From Escallonia rubra (lineage: Eukaryota > Streptophyta > Magnoliopsida > Escalloniales > Escalloniaceae): a DNA stretch of 64,000 nucleotides. Both the position numbers and the translations under genes were made by a program. The notes beneath the pieces were generated by a model. It made no database searches. It saw nothing but the letters and a program-made list of their open reading frames with translations, and was not told the origin of the DNA. Positions within the stretch are counted from its first letter, which is position 1, and each line of letters starts with the position of its first letter. The DNA is taken from assembly GCA_033065855.1 (NCBI GenBank), contig JAVXUO010000684.1, positions 124,001 through 188,000 on the forward strand, given 5' to 3'. Below, piece after piece: positions 1 to 10,800 of the stretch.

Positions 1-1324
1 GGAGGCTCGGTGAAGGGGCAGCCGTGAGCTGGAAGAGGAGTTGGTTGTCGATGGGGCTGCCGGCGACAGCGGCTTGACGGTGGTCGTCTTTTGGTGTGAG
101 CCAATGGTGGTAATGGCGCTTGATTCCGGCGAAGATCTATGGTGACGATTGGCGGAGGCACCGGCGTTGATGTGAGGTGGAGGCGCTGGCCGGCGATGGA
201 TGGAGGCGACGGGGGGTGCGTTTGGCGGAGGTGCCCACCGGAGTTGCTTGGCGGTGGCGGTTGGGTTGGAGAGCATCGCGGTATGAGGGAAGGCTGGCGG
301 AGCTTTGGTGGCAGGGGATCTGTGCCGCCAGTGGTCGTGGGTGTAGCCGAAAATGGGGAGGGGGTTGCCCGGAGATCACGCCGCCGTTGGATTAGGCCCT
401 GCGCCGCCCTGACCTTTGTCTCTTCACTCTCAGTTTTCGTCTCTGCTGTTTCATTTTATTTATTTATTTTTTTGTTGCCTCTCCCCTCTTAATTTACCTA
501 TAATACAAATATCTATAGACATGCATCGCCCCCTTTTCTTTTGTCCCTTATCATCCTATTTCATTTTTTTTATATCTTTCTATTTCATTCCAAATCGCGC
601 AATTCTTTGTCTTAGGTTTCCTTATGCAATATTAATTTAACTAAAATAAGGGATTATATATTTACATAATAAGCCCTAATTTAATTGTAACTTCTCGAGA
701 GGCACCGAGTGAGTTTCGTTTGTTTCTTTATTAGACCAACTTTTTATCTATAGATACTAGTATTTATCAATTGTCGCTGAGAACTCAAAAGCACAACACT
801 CATAGAAAATTGTCGCTAAAAATATTAATCGGGTAATCTAGGTTCGGGGCATCACATAGAGATATCCCAAGAAAATAAGGGCTAATACAATAAGTCATAC
901 GACAATCCCTCCCTTTGTTGCACTCTCTCTAGAGCATCACCAAGCTCTAGGATTTGGTTCGTGGATGTAGAACTTGACTCTAGTATCCGTTTTCGTACCT
1001 GTAAAAAAGATCAAGCGCGTTGGAGGCTCGTAACAACAAGGATCTTTCGTCGGAATTTTGGGGTACTTCATACGGTATGTTTTCGAACTTACTACGTGTT
1101 ACGTGATAGGCGCATTTAATTGTTTAACAACATCAACCACCATTGCCACATGCCACAACCACCACATTCTGCCCACCACAAAAACCATCACAAATCACAA
1201 AAACCCCACATCCCCCCCCCAAAACCCAAATCAACGTCGCATTTCACATTCGCCCACCAGGTGTTTGTGGTGGAAAACGGTTCTAACTAACATCAATTGA
1301 CCATTTTAGAGACCTTATAGTAGT
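1..1324. other. Intergenic, no gene recognised
   Basis: The first ~450 bases are G-rich on the plus strand with open frames in several phases, but their low-complexity products (Arg/Gly/Trp-rich or Pro/Ser-rich) match nothing I know, so I call no gene. From ~450 the DNA becomes AT-rich. Two short pieces near 770-820 contain the string TTGTCGCT, which resembles the subterminal motif of CACTA-type elements seen further on. TAGTG at 1321-1325 could be a CACTA-type terminus, but I find no matching left end. Confidence 0.5.
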
Positions 1325-1640
1325 GAGTGTTGGAGTTCAGGGTGTCTGCTGCACCGTCCGCTACACAGTGTAGTGGACGTATAGAAAACAAAAAATTTAC
1401 TAAGTGTTGGAGTTCAGGGTTTCTGCTTCACCGTCCGCTACACAGCGTAGCGGATGATCATAGACCCAAAATTTTCTAAGTGTTGTAGTTTTAAGACTCT
1501 GCAGAGTCGTCCACGGACACAATGAACAAAAAAAATTGTGTTAGAATATGTCCGCTGCATAGTGTAGCGGACGAGAAGATCACCAAAAAAATTTCTTAAC
1601 TGCAGAGCCGTCCGCTACATTGTGTAACAGACATAAATAA
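1325..1640. repeat. Array of 23-bp palindromic repeats, left block
   Basis: Imperfect copies of a unit of roughly 60-80 bases, each holding a 23-bp palindrome that starts GTCCGCTACA and ends TGTAGCGGAC. Clear copies lie near 1356, 1433, 1549 and 1609, with a degenerate one near 1509. Several are preceded by a GTTGGAGTT or GCAGAG stretch and followed by an A-rich run. The same unit recurs at 2655-2840 on the other side of the B3 gene. Dense short palindromes in two flanking blocks resemble the subterminal transposase-binding arrays of CACTA or Mutator elements; that role is inferred. Confidence 0.75.
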
Positions 1641-1740
1641 CACTAGAATTAGCGACGGAATATCCGTCGCTAATTCTGTTTTACCTATTTTTAATTTTTT
1701 TTTATAAAATTAGCGACGGAATAAATGTTTTAGCGACGGA
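1641..1740 (+). mobile_element. CACTA-like terminus with subterminal repeats
   Basis: The sequence starts CACTAGAATTAGCGACGGAA at 1641 and carries four copies of a TTAGCGACGGA motif within 100 bases, one of them inverted to form a hairpin (1648-1675). CACTA ends followed by direct and inverted AGCGACGG motifs are typical of plant En/Spm (CMC) elements. Three bases (TAA) before it could be the target duplication. I see no matching right end downstream, so this is either a lone end or an element whose other end has decayed. Confidence 0.6.
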
Positions 1741-1948
1741 ATCAACAATCTCAATATCTCAAATGCACGATTAACAATCAAAAATCATCAATTAACAACC
1801 TAAAATCATCGATCAATAACCATAATTCTCAAATGCACAATTAGGAACATAAATTTATCAAAATCAATGTTCAAATAACACAAAATTGTTCAAATTGTAA
1901 AAATTCGATGCGATTAACTTGATTTAGGATTTAATTAGGGCTCAGAGT

Positions 1949-2400
1949 TCAACATTGGGGGAAATTAACTTTTTCACAAGTGCTTCGATCAAACACCAGC
2001 ACTTGAAAACGCATATGCCCCATGTGTTCAAAGATTACAAAGTCCCCTAGATGGAGGTCATGTTGTTGCATGAATTTGTTCCAACCCTCTTCGAAACAAA
2101 TTTCTTCTTGGCCGCGCTTCTTCTTGATTTTAACAAGCCATGACCCCTTGCGGCTGGTTAAACCTGTTTCATCTGATCTCATTGTGGTAAGCAACCTGCA
2201 AAAGGCTACCGGTATGGCCTAACATATTCATAATACAGTAAGACGGGTAAGTTTTTAACCAAAGATAAAACTTTTAACACACACGAAAACATAGAGAAAG
2301 AGGGATGGCCTACAAGTTCTATATGAAAACCAGGATCCATGACCTTGAAGAAGTGTCTGCCGACTGAAACGTCACTGTTCAATGAAGAATAAGCCATCAT
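1949..2400 (-). CDS. Small B3 DNA-binding domain protein (REM-like), two exons
   Basis: Two exons give an uninterrupted 118-residue frame: exon 1 is 2400-2314 (29 codons) and exon 2 is 2218-1949 (89 codons plus stop). The 95-base intron has GT and AG ends and the joint is in phase. The protein is essentially one B3 domain. It opens with HFFKVMDPGFHIEL, continues across the joint with AIPVAFCRLL, and holds the SWLVKI strand, a GWNKF helix, LGDFVIFEHMG and the FQVLVFD strand. This order is that of REM-type B3 proteins, which bind DNA in the nucleus. Most REM proteins are longer with several B3 domains, so this may be a minimal gene or a captured fragment. A 40-bp GC-rich tandem repeat lies just upstream of the start and palindrome arrays flank the locus, so mobilisation by a transposon is possible. 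I do not know whether it is expressed. The start was chosen at the first of two adjacent ATGs, with no upstream coding signal visible. Confidence 0.7.
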
Positions 2401-2409
2401 GACGGATCT

Positions 2410-2565
2410 GTCGCCGGAGGTGGCGCCGCGTCGGGGGGAGGACAGGGATGTCGCTGGAGGCGCCGCGGCATTAAGGGGAGGACGAGCCTGTCACCGGAGG
2501 TGGCGCGGCGTCGGGGGGAGGAAAGTGGTGTCGCCGGAGATGTGGGTCGCCGTAGAGGGGGTCGC
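2410..2565. repeat. GC-rich 40-bp minisatellite, about 3.5 copies
   Basis: Units beginning GTCGCCGGAGG or close variants start at 2410, 2450, 2490 and 2530, an exact 40-base period. The block is strongly GC-rich inside an AT-rich region and sits immediately upstream of the B3 gene's start codon (minus strand), where it would be 5' UTR or promoter. Confidence 0.8.
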
Positions 2566-2654
2566 GGGTGGGTGAGATGTTCGAGACAGATAGAGAAACG
2601 GGAGAAAGAAGAATGGCCGATCTGATTAATATTTAACAGGAGTTTTGGCGACGT

Positions 2655-2840
2655 GTTGGAGTTTTAAACTGTGCAGAGACGTCCGCTACATTGTGTGGCG
2701 GACACAAAGAACACCAAAAGTTTTTTTCTACAGAGTCGTTCGTTACATTGTGTAGCGGACCCATAGAACACCAAAAAAATTATACTATGCAAATTCGTCC
2801 GCTACATTGTGTAGCGGACATAAAGAACACCAAAAAATTA
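2655..2840. repeat. Array of 23-bp palindromic repeats, right block
   Basis: Three copies of the unit seen at 1325-1640, with palindromes near 2680, 2738 and 2797, each followed by an AAGAACACCAAAA-like or AGAACACCAAAA stretch. The spacing is a regular 58-59 bases. It lies upstream of the B3 gene and downstream of the FAR1-related pseudogene. Confidence 0.75.
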
Positions 2841-2934
2841 CAAAATTCCAATATTCGGTCGAAAGATTATTAGAAAAAAATTACAAAAAATTATTACAAA
2901 TGTCAAACATACATGATGGCTTATACAAAAAATT

Positions 2935-3925
2935 AAAGGTTCACTGCATCTTCTTCTTCCTCATCTTCGGCGTCATCTTCTTCCTCATTTTGCAAACTCC
3001 CTAGACTTATCCCCAGTGCCTTGTAATTGTTTCACTTGTCATGGTCGGTCATTTTGTTGCACAATGCACACCTTCTTAGCTTTTTAGGTTGAGTTGCATG
3101 TTCAATAAAGCTCTTCATCCGCGTAGATCTCTTGCGGCCTTTCGTTTGCGATATAATTGGATCCAAAGGTAGGATATCATTGTCGTCTTCCTCCCCCCGG
3201 CTCATCATCTTCTGATCCCGTTGTAGGCTCGGTGTCAACCGCATTGCTAGTTGAAGCTGCTTCAAACTGATCGACAATGGGCTCTTGTTGCTGAGCTACC
3301 TTGAGGAGATATTTATATCCGGTCATTGTAGCAACACCCTTTATGGACAAACGGGTAAACATTGTGACCAGATGATTGTACCGCAACGTCTCTGATTCTT
3401 CAAATTCAGTATACGGATGCTCCGGAAAGGCAATGGTACCATACAACCTGTTTGCACCTTTCGTCCACCGTGGAAGGACATATTTATCGGGGATAGTCCT
3501 GATATTCTTCTGGGTGAAAAACCGTAGAATGTGTCTACATAGGATTCCATGGAACTCAAACTTCTTGCAAACACATGCACCAAATCTGTCAATGTGTCGT
3601 GGCTCACCGTATACATTATGCGCAGCTTCTCAGGGACGAGGTCATTCACGAGCGAATAAATCTTGTACTCACTCGTAGACTTTTCTGCCACCTTGTTTAT
3701 ACTGTATCGTCCCGATTTTCGCAGCTCTACTTGGTACAGTAGGAAGATCTCCTTCGTATAGACTTTTGCACCGTTCAGCTCCAACGGGGTCTCAAGCAAC
3801 CTTCTCATTTGTTTGTACGTGCTTGCAAAGTCTCCCTTTCTTTTACGAATAACGAGGCAACCGCTTTTTGTGCGAATGTGACGAAACTCTTCAAATTCGT
3901 AGTTGTACCCACAAATAACAATTAT
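2935..3925 (-). pseudogene. FAR1-related sequence (FRS) pseudogene, C-terminal part
   Basis: On the minus strand, fragments in alternating frames rebuild the C-terminal part of a FAR1/FHY3-family protein. In order: a helical piece with SFVTFAQKAVASLF (near 3880), a segment with VYTKEIFLLYQ (near 3750), and the SWIM zinc finger as CVCKKFEFHGILCRH (3590-3530). Then come RTIPDKYVLPRWTKGA (near 3480), a Gly/Glu/Asp-rich stretch, DPIISQTKGRKR, and a CALCNKMTDHD zinc-knuckle-like end with an acidic tail. At least four frameshifts (about 3810, 3605, 3200, 3032) break it, one in a homopolymer G run. The family descends from MULE transposases and acts as nuclear transcription factors in light signalling. 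The N-terminal FAR1 domain and most of the transposase core are missing from the window. Confidence 0.75.
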
Positions 3926-3929
3926 AGCA

Positions 3930-4374
3930 ATGTTTGTAGAATTTAGTAAGAGTAACTAAATGCAAAGGAATATGAGTGGTAAATAATTAACTAATACTTG
4001 TAATTAAAAATTGGAGAGGTTTAGTACTTAGTAGCAAATAACAATGGTAGCAAAGCTTGTAAAAATGTAGAGTTTAGATAAGAGAGAGTGAGAAGATTGG
4101 TGTGAAAAATATGAAAGAAATTAGGTGAATTTTGTAGATTTTTAAAGTCCATAAAAGATCAAAATGCCCCTTAAAACTAGTTGTTTATAGTTAGTGGGGA
4201 GGGTAAAAGTGTAAAAAAGAGTTGTTAGAAATTTGTTAGACGAAAATACCCCTCAAACTAGCCGTTATATGCTATTGAGGGGGTAAAAGTGAAATTTTGC
4301 AAAAAAAGGGGGAATATAGCCGTTAGGGGGAATGGCGGGAAATCTAAAAATTCAAAAAGGATGGTGGGACGAGG
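3930..4374. other. AT-rich spacer, no gene
   Basis: AT-rich sequence with two related stretches (near 4160-4200 and 4250-4300) of the form 'aaaatgcccctt...gtaaaagtg', probably an old internal repeat. No coding signal or recognisable element boundary is visible. Confidence 0.4.
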
Positions 4375-4640
4375 CGGGGCCAAGGCTGGGCCAGACCCAG
4401 GCCAGTCCTAAAAAACGGGCCGATTTTAGGCCAACCCATTTTTTAGGGCCTGACCCGGGCCTCTTTAGGGCCGGGCCGGGCTGAATTTTTTGGGCAAGAA
4501 TTCAGGCCTAACCCTGGCCCTGGCCCTAGGCCCTATGGGTTAGGGACGCCACTGTTCACAAATAAGGCCAGGCCAGCCCGGGCCAATTTAAGGCCGGATC
4601 GGGCCAGCCCGCTGGCGGCCCGGCCCATTTGACAACTCTA
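4375..4640. mobile_element. GGCC-rich fragment, hAT-like end
   Basis: The stretch is packed with GGGCC/GGCCC words such as CCGGGCCGGGCTGAAT and ends GGCCCATTTGACAACTCTA. In plants this pattern (GGGCCGGGCC plus a TAGAGTTGTCAAA-type terminus) belongs to non-autonomous hAT elements. Only the right end is convincing; the left terminus and target duplication were not found, so it is probably truncated or composite. Confidence 0.4.
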
Positions 4641-4740
4641 ATACTAATTACTACAAGTTATGTGGTGACTTGAAAGACTTTGATTGAGACAACTAAGAAC
4701 GCTCAAGCTACGACATCCTTTAACAAACTCAAAACACATC

Positions 4741-5130
4741 ATGACAGCAGCAGCGGTACTAGCCTTGCTATACTTCACTTAGGTGTTTGCAATGGAAACT
4801 GGTGCTAACCGATTTGGAATAGATGAAGAGGTAATGCACGTGGGGAAACCCTTGGCGCACATCAGCATGGCTGTAAGCCTCAAAAATCAAGTTCTTTCCA
4901 TTTATGCAAGCTATTCCTAGCCATTATGACTGCTCATGATAAGTGGAAGTCATACCTAAGTGGACACCCTTTTGTGATCAAAACAGATTGCCAAAGTTTT
5001 TTTTAAAGTATTTTCTCGATCAAAATATCACAACCTTCATGTAAAGAAACTGGCTAACTGACCTGCTCGGGTATGATCACGCCATCAACACAACAAGGCT
5101 AAAAAGAATCAAATTATTAAACTACTCATG
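4741..5130 (+). pseudogene. Ty3/gypsy-type RNase H fragment, decayed
   Basis: The plus-strand translation, with several stops and shifts, follows the RNase H part of gypsy polyproteins: TAAAVLALLYF (family pattern PVLALPDF), a METGANRFGI-like strand, PLAHISMAVSLKNQ, LSIYASY, then HDKWKSYLSGHPFVIKTDCQS and GYDHAIN. No RT, integrase or LTR was recognised next to it. Confidence 0.6.
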
Positions 5131-5139
5131 CTCAACCTG

Positions 5140-5823
5140 CCAAACACTCGCCGTGATCGCATCTATAACCATGACCATACTTGTAAAAACTCCATTTTAT
5201 AAGCTTTTTTTTATATTATATTCCAGTCCAGTCAATTTATTTTTATTGGGCTTAGTCCAAGGCAGAGTCTAGTCTAGTTTCCATGTAGACTCCCAATTTT
5301 TGCATTATCGCATCCATCTTGAGGTTACTTTGCATGTTTAATCACTTGATCATCATTATTATATTTTGTTGTGGTTATAGCATGTAATAGTGTGTTTGCA
5401 TGAATCTTAGATTGTGATTTGTGCTTGGCTTGAATTTTTATACTTGGTCAGAGTCGAATTTGAGTGCACGTTTACAACAGTCTACTTTGGTGAATAATAG
5501 TTTGCTCATCTTGAACAATTAACTTATGATCTTTACATCATTAGAAGGTTCCTAAGTTTTTCTTCAACATATCACGAGGCTGATTTCGTTAATTATTGAT
5601 TATGATAATAATGGATTACAAACTTGTACCGAATCTGTCAGACCTTTAGTTTTCCTGAATATCTCAAGTTATACTTTCATATTTTTGAGTAATTACAATT
5701 TCACGTAAATTTAGACTTTATATCTTTCTATTGATATAAGGTAGGCTTAAATCGGACTTCAAATAGGAGAGAACCAAACTCTCAAAGTTGGCCTATGTAT
5801 GCAAGTCCTGTCAGACAACCGTT
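5140..5823. other. AT-rich spacer, no gene
   Basis: No coding signal, tRNA or element terminus is visible. It may be further decayed LTR-element sequence, given the gypsy fragment immediately upstream. Confidence 0.4.
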
Positions 5824-5831
5824 ATATCAGG

Positions 5832-6481
5832 TAAGGTGAGCACCAAACCATTTAAACCGATCTGAACCGCTCAAACCGAATTAATCCAATCCAATTCGAA
5901 TCGTCCAAAGATCTTAACGGTTCGGTTTCACATTTCTGACACCGACCTTGGTTCGGTTCGTTTCACAGTTCACATTTTTTAAACCGATTTCAATCCGAAC
6001 CGAACCGACCTATGATATGTTAATATATTTTTAGTAACATTCATTGATAATTTCACATATATGGTACTAAGAAAATCCAAATAAACAAATCTTGAAAGTT
6101 AAAAGAAAAGAAAATAATGAGAACACTTCTAACAAAAAAAAAATCGTGACCAATATTTATTCTATATTTACTCATTCTTTCTCATACATCAATGAACACT
6201 TTATATCAATTGTAACAAGATTATATGTAATTTAGGAAAAAATATAACTTAAATTTTTAATTATTATTAAATCCAATAGTAATGTGCAAATGAACAATAT
6301 CTTTAAGTGAGCGCAAACCGTTTAAACCGACCAAACTGAACTGTCTAAACCGATCAAACCGAACAGTTTAAACCGATAATATTTGGTTTGGTTCGGTTCA
6401 CAAAATTTTAAAATGAGGAGTAACGGTTCGGTTTGCGGTTTGACCTTCAAATTAAACCAAACCGAACTGTGCTCATCCCTG
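5832..6481. mobile_element. Non-autonomous hAT element, family A
   Basis: The element is 650 bp. Imperfect terminal inverted repeats read TAAGGTGAGCAC at the left and GTGCTCATCCCTG at the right. It is flanked by the 8-bp direct repeat ATATCAGG (5824-5831 and 6482-6489), the target size of hAT transposons. Both ends are rich in AAACCGA/TCGGTTT words. A second copy of the same family lies at 45912-46522. No transposase is encoded. Confidence 0.8.
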
Positions 6482-6489
6482 ATATCAGG

Positions 6490-7805
6490 TGTATCGGCCT
6501 ATACACCCACTCCCAAAGACAAGTTACTGTTGATCAGGCTGATACACTTTTCCACAGGTTTGTAAAGATGTCCTAAGACCTTTGGGATTAATTATTTTCA
6601 AAGTTTTAGGCTCCTTTTGCACCCAACTGTCCATCATAAACCCTAATCATCCAAACCACTTCCAATCAATCCCACGTCCACAATTGGCAATCAAGGTACA
6701 AAGCAAAAAACTTTTCCTCATCAATTGATGACCAATCTTATGAAGGATTATCTAAAGTCAAGCAATCAAGATCTCTATCCCGGATAGCATTAAATTTATT
6801 GCTACATGTAAGACATTTGACTTTTCTTTTAGTTAGGGTAGATTAGAGTAGATTAGATCCCCTCCTCACGGTCAAATTTTGGTCCATTAGATTATATAAA
6901 AAAAAAACTAGTTTTTTAGCATTCAATTCGTTAAGAATAGTTGATAAAACTCACTTTTCAAGACCACACACCAATATTTAGGTTGTGTCCCTAGGGTGAG
7001 AATTGCGAGGTTTTGATCCCGTATAATTTGATTGGGTATGTAGGTCACTCAGTCCTGTTGTTGAGTTCAAACAAAAAGTTATGGTTTGTTCAAATTCTTT
7101 CGTGCTTCCATAAAAAAGTATCAAAATCAAATAAAAACTAATAAAGACTTATTTATGGTAAGACGAGGTGTATAACACATTATCGTCTTCTAACTTTTAG
7201 TCTCGAATCCGTATTAACGAATATTTTCAGCCCTGCTGTTGAGTTCAAACACAAAATTATAGTTTAATTAGGGTTTGTTCTAATTCTTTCGGGCTTGCCT
7301 AAAAAGCATCAAAATCACATTAAAATAATTGAAGACGTATTTGGAGTAAGCTGATATATATAAAACTTTCTTGTCATATAACTTAATCCCAACATATGCA
7401 TGAAACGAACGCTTCTAAAAAAGGTGCTACATACACTTTCCACGTACCGGTTTCTAATTAATCAAATACAAGATAGGTCAGTATTTATTAATTAATCAAA
7501 TACAATATCAGTATTTATCAATTAGTACTGATTGACAGATTCAGGCAGCCATCGGAGTTGACTTCGGCTAGCGATGGTGGTAACCACTTTCCTGCAACTT
7601 ATCAATTCAATAAACTAGAAACCCAGGTCCTACACTTGACAATATCCCCCATTTCACACACCATGTGCACACTCACGTACACGCACAACCTTCACCCAGT
7701 TGCATTCGAGCCTGCCTGTTCTTCTTCTCCAGGGTTTTTACAGAAATGCTCATGCATCTGAAACTGACAGCAACTAGATTTGAGGCGGAAGTGTAGGAAA
7801 GATTG
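6490..7805. other. Upstream region of the XEG113-type gene
   Basis: No gene was found. It holds a diverged pair of direct repeats (about 7060-7175 and 7231-7340), each beginning GAGTTCAAACA and continuing with a 'ggtttgttc-aattctttcg' segment. The 150-200 bases before the ATG at 7806 are more mixed in composition and probably contain the promoter and 5' UTR of the downstream gene. I cannot place a TATA box with confidence. Confidence 0.5.
7060..7340. repeat. Pair of diverged direct repeats
   Basis: Two ~110-bp stretches share GAGTTCAAACA at the start, then TTATRGTTT, TTTGTTC-AATTCTTTCG and an AAAGTATCAAAATCA-like end. They are clearly related but differ by many substitutions and small indels, so the duplication is old. 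Confidence 0.55.
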
Positions 7806-10800
7806 ATGGAGGTATCAAGCTCGAGGCCACTGTTCGTGACGATCTACGCCACCATTTTGGTCGGCGTTATCTTCTCGTCCTTCTATGTATTCTCCGCCCT
7901 TTACTCGCCCGACTCCACCTCCGCGTGGCGCCTCTCGCCGCCTGCTTTCCGTACATCTCTCCTCCTTTCTCCTTCCCGGGTCATATATTTTGTACCGTTT
8001 GACTTTTTGCGAACTGGTAGGATAGATTCTGGGCGTGCAGACGAGTAACGTTGCTCGTTTTTCGCTAGTCTGACCGGTCATCTGATCCTTAATTCATCTG
8101 TAATGACTACTTGAGTGTAATACAATGTTTATGTGTTTGAATTCTATCTTATCAATTCGCTAAAAGTGAAAGAGGACATAATTATGAAACAGAGGAAGTA
8201 CTTACCGTTGGTTTTGTTCATGTATATTTTCTGTAATTGTCTTTTAACTTTTAGATGGATTAGATTAGATGACAGTTTAGGAATTCTAATAGTTGAGCTG
8301 AAGAGTTGCAGAGATCAGGTTGTCCATATGATTGGTATATAAACATTCTGTTCGAACGACAGTGTTATGCAGATACATAGTATAACCTGGTCAAAAGTGT
8401 CCCATGGGAATGTCTCTTGTGACTATGAATTGTCAGGTTTCAGTGTTATGTCTATGTGGATCCCATGGTTTGTGATAGTTTTTTTACTCGTGCACTTTTC
8501 ATCTAGTATTTTGATTATAGGATCTTAGTATACGGATTGCTTGTTTTCAATCTCTTCTTACTTGCAGCAGAGCATTTGGAACATTTGAGAAATGCTTTTA
8601 CTTGAGTCATTTTCATGTCCTTGATTGAGCAACTGAATGTCCAAAAATCTGCATTAAGCTGACACATTCACTGCCATGATGCATCTAGGCTTTCTGGCAT
8701 TGACCTTTATGGGGCATTGCATATCTTCCTCAAGTGGAAGATGATTGTGTGACTCTAAATGTTTGCTTAGTGTGGTCATGGACAAAAGCGTTGCAAGCTT
8801 GGTATTATGGCTGTTGGAATACGACCTGAACAGCTTCTGTAGAATGTAGTGTCTACTTTGGATTGAGTGGGTATACAGTCTTGGCTGCTTAGATTTAGAC
8901 TTATCACAAGAAAGAAAAGAAAAGGGGAATCCTGGAAATCTCCTGGTTTTTATTACTGGTTTAACAGTGTCGTATACATTTACCAAAATTATCTCTCACA
9001 TAATGGATATTCTATCGTGAATTACATTTTCATGTTCCAAGAGATAAAGAACTTTAGTCTTTCCCATTGTTTAATCCCTGGTCTTTAGGAAGGACCAATA
9101 TTTTAACGTCTGCTTTTCTACATTAAGAGTCCCTCCCCTTCCTCTTTCTCATTTGCATGTCCTATTCTAATGCAGATTTCAGTCCCTTGGATCTTAAACC
9201 AAATTCTTCTCATCTAGCAGCAGAAGGTGCCTTTCTGGCACCTAGTCCCCAGCCACAAAGAAAAGGGTTGAAACCTGTCTGGGAGGTGCCCCCTACCAGT
9301 TCCAAAATGCCTCCTTTGAAGGCCTTTCGATTAACCAAAGAATTGGTTCAACGAAGGGTGAAAGACAACATTATAATAGTGACCTTTGGAAATTATGCCT
9401 TCATGGATTTCATCCTTTCATGGGTTAAACGCTTGACAGATTTAGGTCTCGACAATCTCCTTGTTGGTAAGTAACCCATACTAAAGCCATGCACATGTTG
9501 GCGTGATGAAGAAATATGTATTCATGCTATAATAGTGTGAAGACCTACTAAAGTTGAAGTGTCAATATAGGAGCAATGGACACAAAATTATTGGAAGCCT
9601 TATATTGGAAAGGTGTACCTGTTTTTGACATGGGTAGCCATATGAGCACAATAGATGTTGGATGGGGCAGCCCAACATTTCATAAGATGGGGAGAGAAAA
9701 GGTTATTCTTATTGATGCGATCTTACCCTTTGGCTACGAGCTACTGATGTGTGATACTGACATGGTCTGGCTAAAGGTACGCTTTCTTGCTTGCTACTTA
9801 AATTTATCCTACAAGTGTTCCTTGTAATACTCCAAATTTCCCAGTCAAGTATGGTAATTGTTATCATGTGTTCTTTGCAAGTTTTCGATTTTAGTTAGCT
9901 TCTTTTAAGTGTCATGAGCAATTTTATGCTCCTCTTATCCCAAAGTAAGTGACTGACTTTTCACGCTTATCAAGCAGTAGTCGTGATTTGTCAATCACCA
10001 ATTCTACCCTCAGATTCCCTATCATACGCATGAGTGTTGCCCTGAAAAACCAAAAAAAATAGTCATGGCCTGCAGTTTGTGGTCCCACTGTCCTTCCTTT
10101 CTCCTCGCATCCTCCCTCCCAACTCTCTGTTCACCGGCGCACACATGCAAAATACACAGAAATGGTCACCATCTCGATCGATGATCATTTTCCGATCAAT
10201 TGCATCACTACCTTCAAAATAAAATTAAATTAGAAGCATTTAGAATCTACTTGACCCTATCAAAAAATAGAAAAAAAGAAAGAAAAGAAAAGTAAGTCTC
10301 CTTGACATCTGTGATTTCTTATGAGTTATTGCCATGTTGATTAGCATATTGAAAATCATAAAGAGTAAGACAAGGATTTCCCAATCCGCCTAGTCGACTG
10401 CCTGCCTTGCTTCATCCAGCACGTCAATGCTTAGTTGAACCCTAAGCTAACATTCCAACTGATTTGCGACGAGGAAGTAATCTACTAGAGAAAAAGGCCC
10501 TACTTGTCGTAAACCATCTCATGCTTAGTTGTCAATCAGATTTGTGAAGCTTTACCATGGTGTATTATTGAGATTTCCAGATTTGGCGTCATAGGTGGCC
10601 AAGGTGATAGCCAGGTCTGGTAAAGGCAGTGGTTTGTGTTTGTTGGCGGCTTTGGTAGCAGCGTAGCGCCAGTGGGAGGGTTACAAACCAAGGGGAAGGT
10701 GGCTGAGAGTTGTTTTAGAGGTGGGGGTAGTACACCTTAATTGCTGCTGGTGGTGGGTAGCTCGGAAGGGTGACCATGATGGTTGTGGCTCAAGACCTTG

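Noticed and set aside
1..492. Overlapping G-rich frames at the window start as a gene
   Set aside because: Three frames are open at once on both strands because of skewed composition; none shows a conserved domain.
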